A stretch of 64,000 bases of DNA from Daucus carota subsp. sativus (Eukaryota > Streptophyta > Magnoliopsida > Apiales > Apiaceae): the NCBI RefSeq assembly GCF_001625215.2, contig NC_030385.2:303135-367134 (forward strand), read 5' to 3'. The first letter of the stretch is position 1. Each line of letters begins with the position of its first letter. Shown in pieces: positions 1 through 13,200 of the stretch. The notes beneath the pieces were generated by a model. It saw nothing but the letters and a program-made list of their open reading frames with translations, was not told the origin of the DNA and searched no databases. The translations under genes and the position numbers were made by a program.

Positions 1-1743
1 AAAAAATCGAAATTTGGGTTAGTAGATGGGCATGTATTTGGTTTTACGCGTCCATTTAACTTATAATATGTTCAATATTATATTATTATTTATTACTAAC
101 GAAATATTATAAGGTTGATTGATTGATTTATTTCCAGGTTTACGGATCTCCTTAAATTATAACATGTAAACATATATATTTTTTTAACATTCTCATTAAA
201 ATATATGTTCGACCTAATCCTTAATTAGAGAATCTCCAATCATAAAATTTTTTTAGCTAAAAGGTGAGTTGGCATACCAAAAATAAAAAAAATATAGTCA
301 ACCTCTTGAAAAAATCACAATTCTACCATACACATACCTTATCTATAATTTTAGCCAACAACATATGAACCACTATATCTGTCGAATCTCTACTTGCCTG
401 TAAGAAATATGTAGGAAAATTACATATAATTTATTACCATATTATACTAATTTATTATATTTTAACAATCTAAAATATTAATAATATTCTGTCAAAAAAA
501 ACAAAAAGTAAAATATTAATAACATACAATTTTTAAATTATAACCAACCAATATAGTCAATACCATTGAAGCACAATGTATTAAAGGTTCAACAAAATTT
601 ACATAATGTCTTATGAGTCCAAATTAGCCAAAGATTACAGGCAACACTATTGGAGATGCTCTTAACCATCTGACGGACTTAAATATTAAGAATTTATTTA
701 GCTGTTAGATAAAAATTTATTTAACCACATTATTCTATCACAATTTTATTTTTATCATAAAATTAATTAATTAGAACTATATTTGGTAAAATAACATAAA
801 TTATAACGGTCTGTGTGCACGAGTTATAAACTATTTCCTCCGTCCCTCTTATTTCTTTACGTTACTTTTTGACACGTTTTTCTACACTCATTTTAAAATA
901 TAGTTCCATAATATATTTTTTTAAAATTTTTTCTCTCAATAAAAGTTTAATGCTTAATCTTTTATTAAAAAAAGTTATTAAACTATATTTTATAAGAGTC
1001 TCAAAATGCGTGCAATGTAAACAACGACACGCAGGGAGCAGTACTATTAAACTAATCAACGAGATAAAAAAACTAAACGGAAACTTTGTAGCCAGCTGAA
1101 CATAGTGGTGAGTGGAGTGGAGTAAAAATGTATCTGCCCGAAGCTGTAAAAAGTAAAAACCCGATTACTGTAGTTTAGCAGTACAGTTTAGTCGTATGCT
1201 TGTAAACCCCAATCATCATTCACTAATTAACTCCATTGATTACTCTTCAACTTTCCCTTTCTCACAAGGGGAAGGGGCTACTCTCCCACACGCGCATACG
1301 AGTAATAATTAGAGTATACAGTAGTAGTATATCTTTCAACATCCACAGCCAGCTAGCTATGTGTGTGATGCTAGAAAACCGTGTTCTTTTTCTTCCCCAA
1401 CTCTCCCTTTGTTTTATTTTATTATTATGTGTATGAGTATGTATATACTGTATATGTGTGTCTAACGCCTAATAATAATACTCCTCCGAGGCTGGGCGGT
1501 AGTAATATTAAAAATAATAAATTTATGTGGCTTTGGATTCTTGTAGCAGATAGATCGTGCCTGCCAACTTTTGTTAGAATGGGGTTGGGGTTACAATCCC
1601 TCAAACTCTGTACCCAGAGCCATTACTTACACTAGTTTATTCTAATCATCATCCACTTATTTATTTTTTATTACTAGTATTACTTATTCTTCTTCACATC
1701 ACATATATCATACACTTGACCCTTGTATTCATTCACTTGCAAA
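1..1743. other. 5' intergenic / promoter region of the SRF-like gene
   Basis: No coding region was recognised. The stretch is very AT-rich. It carries one Stowaway-like MITE (834-1041) and the presumed promoter and 5' leader of the receptor-kinase gene, including pyrimidine-rich tracts just upstream of 1744. Short open frames here have no family resemblance and are treated as chance. Confidence 0.6.
834..1041. mobile_element. Stowaway-like MITE, copy 1
   Basis: The left end reads TTTCCTCCGTCCCTC and the right end reads as its degenerate inverse (GGGAGCAG). TA dinucleotides flank both sides. The CTCCCTCCGT-type terminus and TA target duplication are characteristic of Stowaway (Tc1/mariner-derived) MITEs. 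Similar elements occur five more times in this window. Confidence 0.65.
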
Positions 1744-4700
1744 ATGTTGATGAAGAAGAACGCCACGTTGCTGCTACTCACCATCCTTCATCTGCTCTCC
1801 TCTTCGAGTTTTGTCAAAGCTGATACAGATCCAGACGATGGTTTGTCTTTTCTTATCCTCTTTATACTCACTCATCATCTACATTATCATCTTAGATGTA
1901 GCAACAATCAATTGTAGATGCGGAGATCTCTAATTCAGCTTTATAAATTCAAAGAAACTAAACAAATTGAGGTTTATGCTTATCCCTTTTGTTTCTTCTT
2001 TTCACTCACCCCCAACTATTTGTATTATTATATAACTAGCGGTAGTCAGCAGATGAACTCCTGCTTTTGTATTTGGGAGAACCAAATTTTGTGAAATGTG
2101 TTACATAAATGGTTCCAGGTGCCTTAAAAAGTGGGAACCCTTAGAGATTTTTGAGGGCCTCAGCTCGATTTATACAACAATGGCCATGACAAGGAATGAG
2201 TTCAAACCATTTTACTTGTTATTTGCAGCTATTAGTTTCATCTTAGCACTAGCACAGCTGGCATGTCTTCTCCCCATTTCTTCCTATCAACAAAGAAAGC
2301 TGTGTCGTCTGTTTTATTCCTATCTAATTACAAATTTACAACTCAACGTCTTCTCTGATGCCGTGAAGATTCAATTCGACTATGGTGTATGGTTTTGGCA
2401 CAACACTCTATCTAACACCATAACTACTTAGTTTTACTATCAGAGTATGCCAATTTCTGTAAAATGGCATCTTCGGGTGATCAGATAATTATTCTTAGTT
2501 AAGTGTTTATATCTTCTTGGAACTACTTTCTACTTGTACCGTTTAATACTCGAAATAAACAGTTTAGCATAAGTACACCACTTCTACTTGGATTTTGAAA
2601 AGAAGGATTTCTTACTGCAGCCCTACTTGCCATTTAAAAAATGGAAAATGCTAGGTACCCAAAAAATGTTCCCAAAACTTTCCCCAAATGCTGATGTGTG
2701 ATTGAATAATAATACGAGACCCCACGTGTATATATATGCGTCCTTAAATCAGAATAAGCCATTTGTGTGCCACGTCATTTGAGAAAGAAATTTGGGACAA
2801 AAATTGGGGTTCCAAATACTATTCGGAATCATATACAAGGGAAGTTGGATACTGATATTAAATGGTCTATATACTAAGCCTTGCAGTCTCAGGAGAGATG
2901 TGCTGCATAATTCATATCATATACTATCTAGATGTGATCATCTGCATATATTCTCACTTATATGTGTGTGCGTGTGAATTTTAGTATACTTTATATGAAC
3001 TTTTATCAGAAGAATGTGTTTGAGCAGAGTATTTGCCCTAACTGTGATGTGTTGGTGTACAGTTTCTGCTCTGGGGGTCTTGTATACCAGTCTAAATTCA
3101 CCTCAGCAGCTTACAAAGTGGACTGCAAATGGTGGTGATCCCTGTGGAGAGTCATGGAAAGGCATCACCTGCTCGGGCTCAAAAGTCACAGAAATGTAAA
3201 CTATTTTATGCTCTCACATTATCAGTGTCTTGTCTTGGATCATACTAGCTAATATTTTTTTATTTTTGGTTATATCAGAAAATTACCAGGTCTTGGGCTC
3301 ACAGGATCAATGGGTTACCAGCTAACGAATTTGAAATCAGTAACTACCTTGTAATAGCATGACTCCACCCATTTTCAATACTTATTTCATTAAGAATGTC
3401 TGGTTATATTGATGGTTGATATGATTATATCGCAGTGACCTGAGCAATAATAATCTCGGGAACCAGATACCTTATGGGCTACCACAAAATTTGCAACGAC
3501 TGTAGGTTTTTCATTCATTCTATAATGTACATATTATTATTGTAAATAAAGGCTCAACATTATTTTTTACAACTTCCTTGTTAATGCAGAAATCTTGCTG
3601 GATGTGGTTTCACTGGCGGTGTCCCATATTCCATATCACTAATGACTAAGATCGAGTACATGTTAGTTTCCTCCTTATTTTATCCAGTTCTGTTTAGTGG
3701 ACAGAATTAAATATTGATTTTTTTTCCCCTCTATTTTCCTGTGCAGAAATCTTAGTCACAATCAACTACAGGGCCAGCTAACTGACATGTTTGGATCGCT
3801 TTCAGCTCTCTCTACTTTGTAAGATTGGTCCTGTCCAGTTTCATACACATTAATGTTTTTTCGTTATTTTCCTGACTTTTTTAGATGGATTTACTTTTTT
3901 GTAAATTTGAGTTTTGTTTATTCATCCATACCGGGAACCGAAAGTGCAGCATATTGGCTACCTTTCTCTCATGAAATTTGCTTTGTGTTGATCCACATTG
4001 CAAGGACATTTCAGTTTTTCACTTGCCAGTTAAGTTCTTGCTTTGCTTTGCTTGACACAATGACATATGTAATCTTCCTTGAACCAGGGATATCTCTTTT
4101 AATTCCATGACAGGTGATCTTCCTGAAAGTTTTACCGCTCTTTCAAGTATGGCCAATATGTAAGTATATTGAAATTGCTTCATAGTTTTGGTATCTAAAT
4201 TCATAAGATTTTTTTGGGTTCAAAGATATTTGTTGTGCAGGTATTTGCAAAACAACCAGTTTACAGGCTCTATTGATGTCCTTGCTAATCTTCCCCTGCG
4301 AAATTTGTGAGTGATACAAGTCTATTGCTTAGAAAGTGTTTTCAGTTGTTGTACTAATAAGTTGATTGTATCTACAATCTCAGGAATATTGGAAATAACC
4401 ATTTCAGCGGTTGGATTCCTGAAAGATTAAAAAACATAAATATTCAGTAAGACATTCTCACATCAATCGTCTTACAATCGTCTTATTCAAGTGATTTTAT
4501 TTTTGAGCAGTATATACATGATTATTTTAACAGGAGAGAGGGCAACTCATGGAGTTCCGGTCCTGCACCACCTCCTCCACCTGGAACTCCTCCATCCAGC
4601 AGTGGCAACCGAAATAGAAAATCAAATGACAATAAAAACTCATCAGATGGTGGTGGAAGCAAGAAATCAGGTTTAGGCGGTGGTGGTGTGGCAGGAATTG

Positions 4701-7700
4701 TGATATCCATTTTAGTTGTTGGAGCCGTGGTTGCATTCTTTGTAGTGAAGAAAAGGTCCAAAAGATCATCTGCAGATGTAGAGAAAGCTGATAGTCAGCC
4801 TTTCACTTCTTACGCTTCACAAGAAGTCCAAGGTACCAATCTTCTCCATCCAATAGAAAAGACTTGCTTAACATCTTTTTCCAACTAGTCTTATTCTTTT
4901 CCTCAGAATCCCACCTCCGACAATCATAGACCTGAAATTACACTCTTAAGATATGACATCAATAATAGAAGACCTCTCCATATATTTCAGCTATATAGGT
5001 AGTCATATTTAGGTATTACCATTACTAGCTTATATTCCGTGTTTAGTAATATAATAAAGTTTTAATATTTTATATTTAATTATTTTTGAGGCGGCCTTTT
5101 ATAATGGATCTAGATAATTAGGCTTATTGATGTGTTTGAATTAATATATTTAAATAAGTCTGGTGTAATAATTTTTTAATACTTGGATGTGTTACAATAG
5201 ATTTAAATATAATTTATACCTAGGTAGTATTTAAATGTGTTTTAATAAGAATAGAGTAGGGCTGTTTTTTAAAATGAAAAGGCCCGTCAACCGGCCCAAG
5301 TACGGACCGACCAAAACTGTTAATATTTTTGGCTCTAACAGTTTACTAGCTTATATGCAGTTCGATGAACAAACAATTTTTAATATTTGGTAACTTTTAT
5401 TTATATTTAATTTTATATACATTTAATTTTGTTCTACAGATGTATTTGTGTTAGAATTGTATGTTTCACTTTTTATGTTAGTGTTAAGGATGTCCTTAGA
5501 TTAATATAAATTTATTAGGACTGTTAATATAGTTTCTTATTAGTTAGGTCCCTTGTAACATATGTAAATATATAGGCCCAACAAATGTGTTTAAATTATA
5601 GTATTTGAAGATATTGTAATTAAAGTAGGTTTGACCTAATTGAATAAGTTTTAAAATAAAGAAGCCGGTAAATCGGCCCAAATACCAACCGACCAACCAA
5701 AACTCTTTATGTTTTGGCTATAGATGACTATCTTATGCTCTGCCTACTGATACGTATGACAGATTGGCTACTAAGAAGTTCATATGCCAAAACAAGTGTG
5801 CTGTAGTTTGGTGCCACTGAAGGTTTATACCTTTTTATTTATAGTTTTGTTGCAATATATATCCAGAGTTAAGGTTTTATACCTTTTCAGTTAAATTTAT
5901 GTTGCATTATGTATCCAGAATTTCCTTGACTGGTACTTATGTACTTAAATGAACCTGATCTTTGCTTTTCAACTGTGTCATGAACTGTACCACATACCAC
6001 AATATTAGAAATATATCCTCTTACATCAGCACTGCTATTGCAAAATCTTGTGATTTCTATAAAAAAGTTTTTTGTTAAAATATAAGTTGTGCTCGCAAGC
6101 TCATTTCTCTTTGACAGTAACAAGTTATAGTAATGGAAACAGGACATTATATTTTTTTAGATAGTGAGTACACCTGCTAATACATAACAAAATCTGTTAA
6201 TTCAACTGTCTTTGTGATCTGCCATTTTGTGATGCTGTAGAGAAATTCTTATATATTCGGAGAGTACAGGAACAGAGAGCACTACATACTATATAGCCAA
6301 CAATGATTTTGTTGAGTTATGCATAAATGTTGATGATTATGTCATGTTTTAGTTTAAACATGCAGATTTTCTGTTATTTCAGCGGTATGTGATAATGTTT
6401 GTGATATTTTATGCAGAAACGAAACCTACTCAGGCTTCCTCCATGCCAGTTACAAAAACATTTGAAAATTCTGCCTCATTCAATCTGAGACCTCCACCAG
6501 CAGATCGCCACAAATCATTTGATGAAGATGATCTATCTGTGAGGCCTATTGTTACAAAGAAAGTAAACACAGCTTCGATTAATGCCATATCATATTCAAT
6601 AGCAGATCTGCAGATTGCAACAAATAGCTTTAACGTTGAGGATCTTATTGGCGAAGGATCCGCTGGACGTGTTTATCGGGCTCAATTTGATGATGGCAGG
6701 GTATACTCTGTTTCATGGTTTTAGAATATTACCGTCGTTTGTCCGCTTTTTCAGTTAAGTTCTGTGTGTTAATATTTAACTCGTTGCAATTTTTTTAGGT
6801 TCTTGCTGTTAAAAAACTAAGTTCATCTGCTTTGCCAAGTCATTTGTCTGGAGATTTTGTGAATATGGTTTCAGATATATCCCAGTTGAGGCATCCTAAC
6901 GTGGCTGAATTAGTTGGATATTGTTCTGAGCATGGGCAACATTTGCTAGTTTATGAGTTCTATAAAAATGGTTCTTTGCATGATTTCTTGCATGTCTCCG
7001 ATGAATACAGCAAACCCTTGACTTGGAACACCCGTGTCAAGATTGCTCTGGGAACTGCACGTGCATTGGAGTAAGTTACACTGATTTAATAATTCCTTTT
7101 CTTATATATGACAAAAATAATCATTATGATAAAAATAATCTTATACTGCTTAACAATGAACTGTTTATATTGGTAATGTCCATCTAATATTGCTCCTAAT
7201 TTACATAAACCCAAGTGACATGTCTGCTTTTTACATAGAATTGCTGTCGTACCTATTCTAGAACAGTCAGTTGGAACTCTGCATGTTAGAGGTGAGTGAA
7301 GAAACCAAATTGTTGATTGCTATGTCCGTCCGGATATGGTTTGCTTGGTCTGAATTCGAGGGTTTTTAGTGGTCTTGGAGATAATATTTTTTATATGTTT
7401 AAGCTGAACAAATAGTGACTTTAATTAATGCAGAATTTGACTGAAGATTCAACAGTATCAAGCACCTCTTTAAGTTTCCGTTCCTTGTTTTCTCTCATTG
7501 ATATATTTGGTTAGCACCAGAGACAATGGCCAATGGATAAAAGATTGACGGGGTTTAAAATTTGTTAATACGTTGACCTTTTTCTACGAGGGGCTAGCTG
7601 TATAGCATTCTGGGCAGATTGACCTCCTCTGACTAAAACTATCACTACGAAAACTTCCTTTAGGAGTTATATATTCATGAGCCGTTAATCTTGTTAGAAA

Positions 7701-8907
7701 CCAGACTTCTGTGTCTTTCTGACGTATGTAGAAGAGCAGCTAGATCCTTCTGGATTGAAGGAGTTCGCCTAGCAGCTTCACATGTTCTGTGTCAAGGGTT
7801 TATTAATTCTTTATGTACTATCAAATTGAATCAGGACAGAATTTAATTAAATGTAGTTATGAGGTGGTGGATATTTAATGTGCCAAGAAATCTCAATTAA
7901 TGATTGATTAGGCATTTACATTGGCAATCTGTTCTACATATTAATGCATGGAACTCAGGCAATGCTTTCTCCCACAAAAATTTACTTTTAGGTATCTGCA
8001 CGAAGTTTGCTCGCCATCTGTTGTTCACAAGAACTTCAAATCAGCCAATATATTATTAGACACGGAGCTCAATCCTCATCTTTCAGATTGTGGATTGGCA
8101 AGTCTTGTCTTAGATGCAGACCAGGTACACAGTGAACTCTTGCCTTGCACCTTGATTAAAAGTTAAAACATATGGAGTAAACATCATCCCCCTAGTTGAT
8201 ATCATTAGTTGCAAAGTGCTTTTACCAATGTTCCTTTAAGCCATAATGTTTCACTATTTTTGCAGGCTTTGAACCACAATGCAGGTTCTGGTTACAGTGC
8301 ACCCGAAGTTGCAATGTCTGCTCAATACACTATAAAAAGCGATGTGTACAGTTTTGGAGTTGCTATGTTGGAACTTCTCAGCGGACGAAAACCATTTGAT
8401 AGGTTTCTTGTTTGTGCTAGTGGTTCTGTAAATATTGACAAGGGTTTTTAAGTTACTTGATTCTGATAATAGTTACTTATGATCTTGATGTAGCTCAAGG
8501 GCAAGGTCAGAGCAGTCTCTTGTTCGGTGGGCAACACCCCAGCTCCATGATATTGATGCTTTGGCTAAGATGGTTGATCCAGCACTAAATGGACTATACC
8601 CAGTTAAATCCCTATCCCGGTTTGCAGATGTGATTGCTCTCTGTGTCCAGGTAATGTGTTAATTTTGAACAAACTGGCCATTATTTTCCGTGCATCATAA
8701 TCTGATTAGTGCTAGTTATTGTCTATATTTGTGCTGAATTATTTTGTCTTGGATGTGTCTGAACAGCCGGAGCCTGAATTTCGGCCACCTATGTCAGAAG
8801 TGGTCGAGGCACTGGTTCGACTGGTGCAGCGGACAAACATGAGTAAGAGAACAGTGGGGAATGAACAAGGCTTATCTCCAAGGGATGATAATGACCGTGA
8901 ATTCTAG
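1744..8907 (+). CDS. STRUBBELIG-receptor family LRR receptor-like (pseudo)kinase, SRF6/SRF7-like
   Basis: Sixteen exons: 1744-1840, 3063-3195, 3279-3350, 3436-3501, 3590-3661, 3747-3818, 4088-4159, 4241-4306, 4384-4446, 4534-4832, 6417-6700, 6799-7070, 7992-8124, 8266-8402, 8494-8650 and 8767-8907. Together they total 2136 nt (711 aa), close to the roughly 715 aa known for SRF6/7. The start ATG opens a signal peptide (Leu-rich, residues 1-25). Then come the SUB-type N-domain with [14 protein letters not shown], about six LRRs each on its own 63-72 nt exon, a Pro-rich stretch, a membrane segment (about 290-311) and a kinase-like domain (about 410-690). The Gly loop GEGSAGRVY and Lys437 are present. 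HRD is replaced by HKN (535-537) and DFG by DCG (555-557), as is usual for this family, so it is probably catalytically inactive. Likely a plasma-membrane receptor in development or cell-wall signalling; the exact paralogue is uncertain. Confidence 0.93.
2643..2825. mobile_element. Small MITE-like element in SRF intron 1
   Basis: The segment begins GGAAAATGCTAGGTACCC and ends with a sequence that is an imperfect reverse complement of it (about 34 bp arms, both including a TTTGGGA/TCCCAAA block). It has no coding capacity. The left end resembles that of the tandem-expanded element at 21261-21815. Family and target duplication are unclear. Confidence 0.45.
4833..6416 (+). other. SRF intron 10 (1.6 kb) with diverged internal repeat
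   Basis: This is a large intron between the juxtamembrane exon and the first kinase exon. Two diverged direct copies of a segment containing CGGCCCAA(G/A)TAC..CCGACC lie at about 5270-5345 and 5645-5720, suggesting an old insertion. No coding region was seen. Confidence 0.4.
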
Positions 8908-9119
8908 ATGAGTGACAGGAAAATTTGGTTCTTCCTCTTTATTTACCTGTGAGATGAATGTGAAAAGTTGTGTATGGTTTTTTGATTGCCATTGTTATTA
9001 TCTTTTAGAGAAGATAGCTTGTTGCTGTTACATTTATTTGCATGTCCTTAATTGTTATATGACCTCCAGAGCACAGAATATACGCCAGATTTGTTTATAC
9101 TAATAATTTTTCATTTTTT

Positions 9120-10289
9120 CTGCCCTGAATCTTTGACCTTCATGACTCTGGGTATCTTTTTCAAGCTCACTGAAAAAAATGCCCCAGAAAAAATAAATCA
9201 AAAATCATTATGAACTTTCCTGTTTCGAGTTTCGACAGATTGGATCAGTGGTTTAATCAAACGTCATTATGAATCTTTGCCTGCTGCAAAGATTCAACAT
9301 AACGTTTTCTAGTGCAGATTCCTCAGCAGTTTTTTAACTCATGGAAGTCATAGAACAAGCAGCACATGATTTATATGCTTAATTAAATGGACACAATCCA
9401 TTACAATAGTACCAAACAAAGCTCTTCCCAGACTTCCATTACAAACATCAGATGGAGGCATAGAGCGTATGAGTTCATTTCAAACACACAGTGCGTATAT
9501 CCTCGTGCAATGAACCATGAGAGAACTTCTTTTAAATCAATAGCCTCAGCTTCTTGAGGCTTCCACGCACCTGGTATTGAGTTCCGACGAAGCAACCTCG
9601 ACCATCCCTAATCACAGCCCCATCCCAATATATGTAACCTACTACTTTGAAGTTAAGTCAATAAGTACTTTTAAGCTAACAAGGCCTCATGCCTCCTGTA
9701 CTGCGAGAAGTAGAGTCCACACTATCCGAACAATAAACACACCAACTATTTTTTATGTTTTACGGTAGTTGACAGATTTCTGTTGATGAAAATTTTTATA
9801 TATACACTTATCTTCATTATTTTCACCTAATAAAAAATGATTGTCAGTTGAGAACCACCACAAAAATCCGTATATTTATGATGAATGAGATTCTTGTTTT
9901 ATATGAAGTGTAAACTATAACACTACTACCACACAGGGGATCCTACAGTGGACTTTATAAATCCAGACCCATCTGTAATTCTGTGTAAAAATATCTGGAC
10001 TGGTTTATATCATCAAACAAGAATGTATTGTAACTTGTAAGCACATCCTTACCGGACTACTTAACCACATGTCAAATTGGACCCATGTAGATATTACAAC
10101 ATATGAATGTTCTTCTCAACATGTATATGCTAACAAGGTGAATACTACAACAACTCCTTTGATCATTAGACCCCATTATGAATTCATGGTAATTGTTGGT
10201 CGATCAGCACAAGTGCAACTCTTTAGATTCCATAGTTTCACCATCTCAACTGGACAGAAACCTGTCTACCCAGAGCAGGCTGCTATTCT
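9120..10289. other. Spacer between convergent SRF and NUMOD3 genes
   Basis: This contains the 3' ends of the two convergent genes and, at about 9400-9650, a minus-strand LINE fragment (listed separately). Nothing else was recognised. Confidence 0.5.
9401..9650 (-). mobile_element. LINE (non-LTR retrotransposon) RNase H domain fragment
   Basis: The minus-strand translation contains GAVIRDGRGCFVG, followed after a frameshift by IPGAWKPQEAEAIDLKEVLSW and GYTHCVFE. This order is typical of the C-terminal RNase H-like domain of plant L1-type LINE polyproteins. The piece is short and frameshifted and has no neighbouring reverse transcriptase, so it is a dead remnant. Confidence 0.7.
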
Positions 10290-13200
10290 CTAATCTTCTT
10301 CCGTCATTTCAACCAGCTTTCCCCGAACCCACTTTTTGGTTGAGTTTATTGATTTAGGTATATTCCCTTCCCTTGTTGATTTAGGAGGCTTCTCTTTTTC
10401 CCATAACTCAGACTCTGCACCATTTCGCACCAAGTTTTCATGCTTAATGCTACTACCATTGGGTGTCAAGTGATCCAATTGATGGGTGAAGCTGGAAGGC
10501 TCTACCTTTTTTTGAAGTGGTTTAGTTTGAGACAAATTAATGCCAGTATTAAGGAGCTCCTTCAAGTACTCTTTATCATTCATAATTTCTACATCATAGG
10601 AGCTGCTTGGTAGAAGCTCATCTTCGTGGTTCAGTAATTCCTGCAAATTGAACTTTTCAAAAGTGGAGTCTGAAATGTCATCAAAATTTGAGATTAAGGT
10701 TCGGGATCCATTTATTTCTATCTGATTCTTTGTGAACAAACCATCAGATTTCATGTCAACCTCTCTCTCAACATTGCTAACTGTTTGGCTTGAAAGAATG
10801 TTGAGGTTATTCTCATCAAATAAGCCCTCTATGGATTCAATGGACTGAATAGCCTCAGCTATTAGCTTCCTAGTTTCGATGAGGGAAGCTTGAGCAAGGG
10901 GACTTTTGGTTGCAGCTATCTCAAGAGCTTTAGCTGCTTTCTCCGCTTCAGCAATAAGAAGCCTGCATAAAAATAACCATACTTGCCTCTATTATTTTCT
11001 AGAGTTCAAAAAAAAAGGCCCAAGAAGTGCTTCAGGGGCAAAAGAGTAGATTAGGCGAATCATAGACAGCTTGGTAACTAAGAATCAAAAGAACCAAATC
11101 TAATTGTTCAGTCTTGAAATGTACAGCAGAAAAGAGAGTATGGAAAAGCATTCTGCTTGGTTAAAAGAAAGAAAAAGAGCTGTAAAGAAATAGTAAATAT
11201 ATCGTTCAAGGAAGAAAATTAAATGAAAGAGAAAAATAGCACCCACTGCTTGATCACAACCAAACACATGATCAACACGAATCCAACCCCTTTACATTAA
11301 AATCCTGCTGCATTCAGAGACCTTTTTCACACCCTCATCTTACGAATAACACATTGAAAAATATGGCAAAAAAACAGAGGAGTGTGAACATAATCGTTCA
11401 GTTAACTATGCATCAAGAAGGTCGGACATGCAATGTCATATATATACAACAAAGGGGTACATGTAATTTGCAGCACATCATCATCACTCACCATTAAATC
11501 AATCATACCCAACAATGAAGCTTACTGACTGGGTTACTCTCAGATTCGAACTTTCCATCACAGGAAGAATCCATTTAAAGCATAGGAAAACCAAAAATGA
11601 TAAACCTATCAGGCGTATCTTAATCGGACATTCGGGCCGTTCCTTGTAAATATCCTATAAAATTCATATTTTTCGCTCTTAGGACATTAATGACAAACTC
11701 TCCCCTTTCTCAAGTCCCTTACCCTCTAAACCAATATATAGACATGACAGTAAATCACATTGTACATATTTTCAGGAAAAGGAAACTTACTTGGCTCTTG
11801 TGATGGCTTCAGCTTTTTTATTCTCTCTATCTGCTCTAATATTTTTTATCATCTCCAACTTGGAACTTGCTAGTGGGTCCGTATAGATGGGCATCTTACT
11901 TCTTTTCTTAATTGCTTTTTGAGTTGTGCTTTTTGTTGTATTTCGTGCAGAAATATCTGCTACATTTTTCTTCTTCTTTGACGTGTTTGTGTTTGAGCTT
12001 GTTCTCTTATGCCTTCTCCTAGGATTGTCAGCACCAATAGGGGTACCATGATATTTTGAAAGACCGGTGTATACACGATCACGGTAACCCTGGTTCAGCC
12101 AAGAATACTTCAATGAATAGGATAATATGTAAAAATGAACTACAAATTAGTAGAACCGTGACTACTACCTACTTACAATATGGGGAAAATACCTATAAAT
12201 TTTACCCAGATCCAGTAAACCTTGTAGGGTCAGAAGTAGGATTATCTTGTACAGACGTACTTTTATCATCCAATGGGATTAGAGGAGTCCATGCACAGAA
12301 ATTACATATATACTTTATTAATCAATAAAACCTAGTTACAATGTTACATGGAACATAATGGTGCCAAGATTTGGTTATCACCAATGCATTTGTAGTTATT
12401 TATGATTTTACCAATTCTTATTATTAATCAATAAAGAACATTTTGTTCTCTCTCAAAAAATAACCATTTTATGGAACTGGGAGTGCCAAGTTTTGGTGGT
12501 TATCACCAATTTATTTATGACAATATATAATTTTACTAATTCTAATTAAAATGCTTAAGTCTGAAATTACTAAATTATGTTGTAGGTAAGACGTTATGAT
12601 ACCAAACTTTATTCATCACCTATTTATAATAAAAAAATATAATTTTACTCAACCCTATTACAATTCTAGAACAACTAGAATACCGTTTAAACAATGTTGA
12701 CCTATTAAATACCAGATCCTATTAATATTCTACAATCATATATCTACACTCCTATTTAAAAGAAGAAACTCCTTTTCTCCATTTCAATGGTAACCAACTA
12801 TAAAATATTTGGTTTCCCCCCTCTTGATGCTCTTGATGCAGGATAGGATGTAGAAATGAGGACATATATAAACAAAGAACAAAAATAACAATAAACTTGG
12901 AGGGATTAACGGCCTTTTCACAACCCTGAAGAGAGAAAATACTATATTTCGCAAACCATGACACAATTCAGTATTCAAAATATTCCAATAATCAAGTCTA
13001 ATAATAACATGTAAAGTTAAATGACTTATATAAGGAATATAAACCTTAGAACACAACCTAATGGACTCAGATCCGTAAACAATTGGGTTTTTAAAATAAC
13101 CAACCTAAATGATAAACTACTAATCCCACTTATGAAACATATATATAAACAAATATGTTAAATCCTCTCAAAACTGTAGAGATAGAAACTCATTAGTATA

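Noticed and set aside
10069-10293. Plus-strand 74-codon frame next to the NUMOD3 stop
   Set aside because: No domain, no leader or splice context, and it ends antisense to the last NUMOD3 exon.
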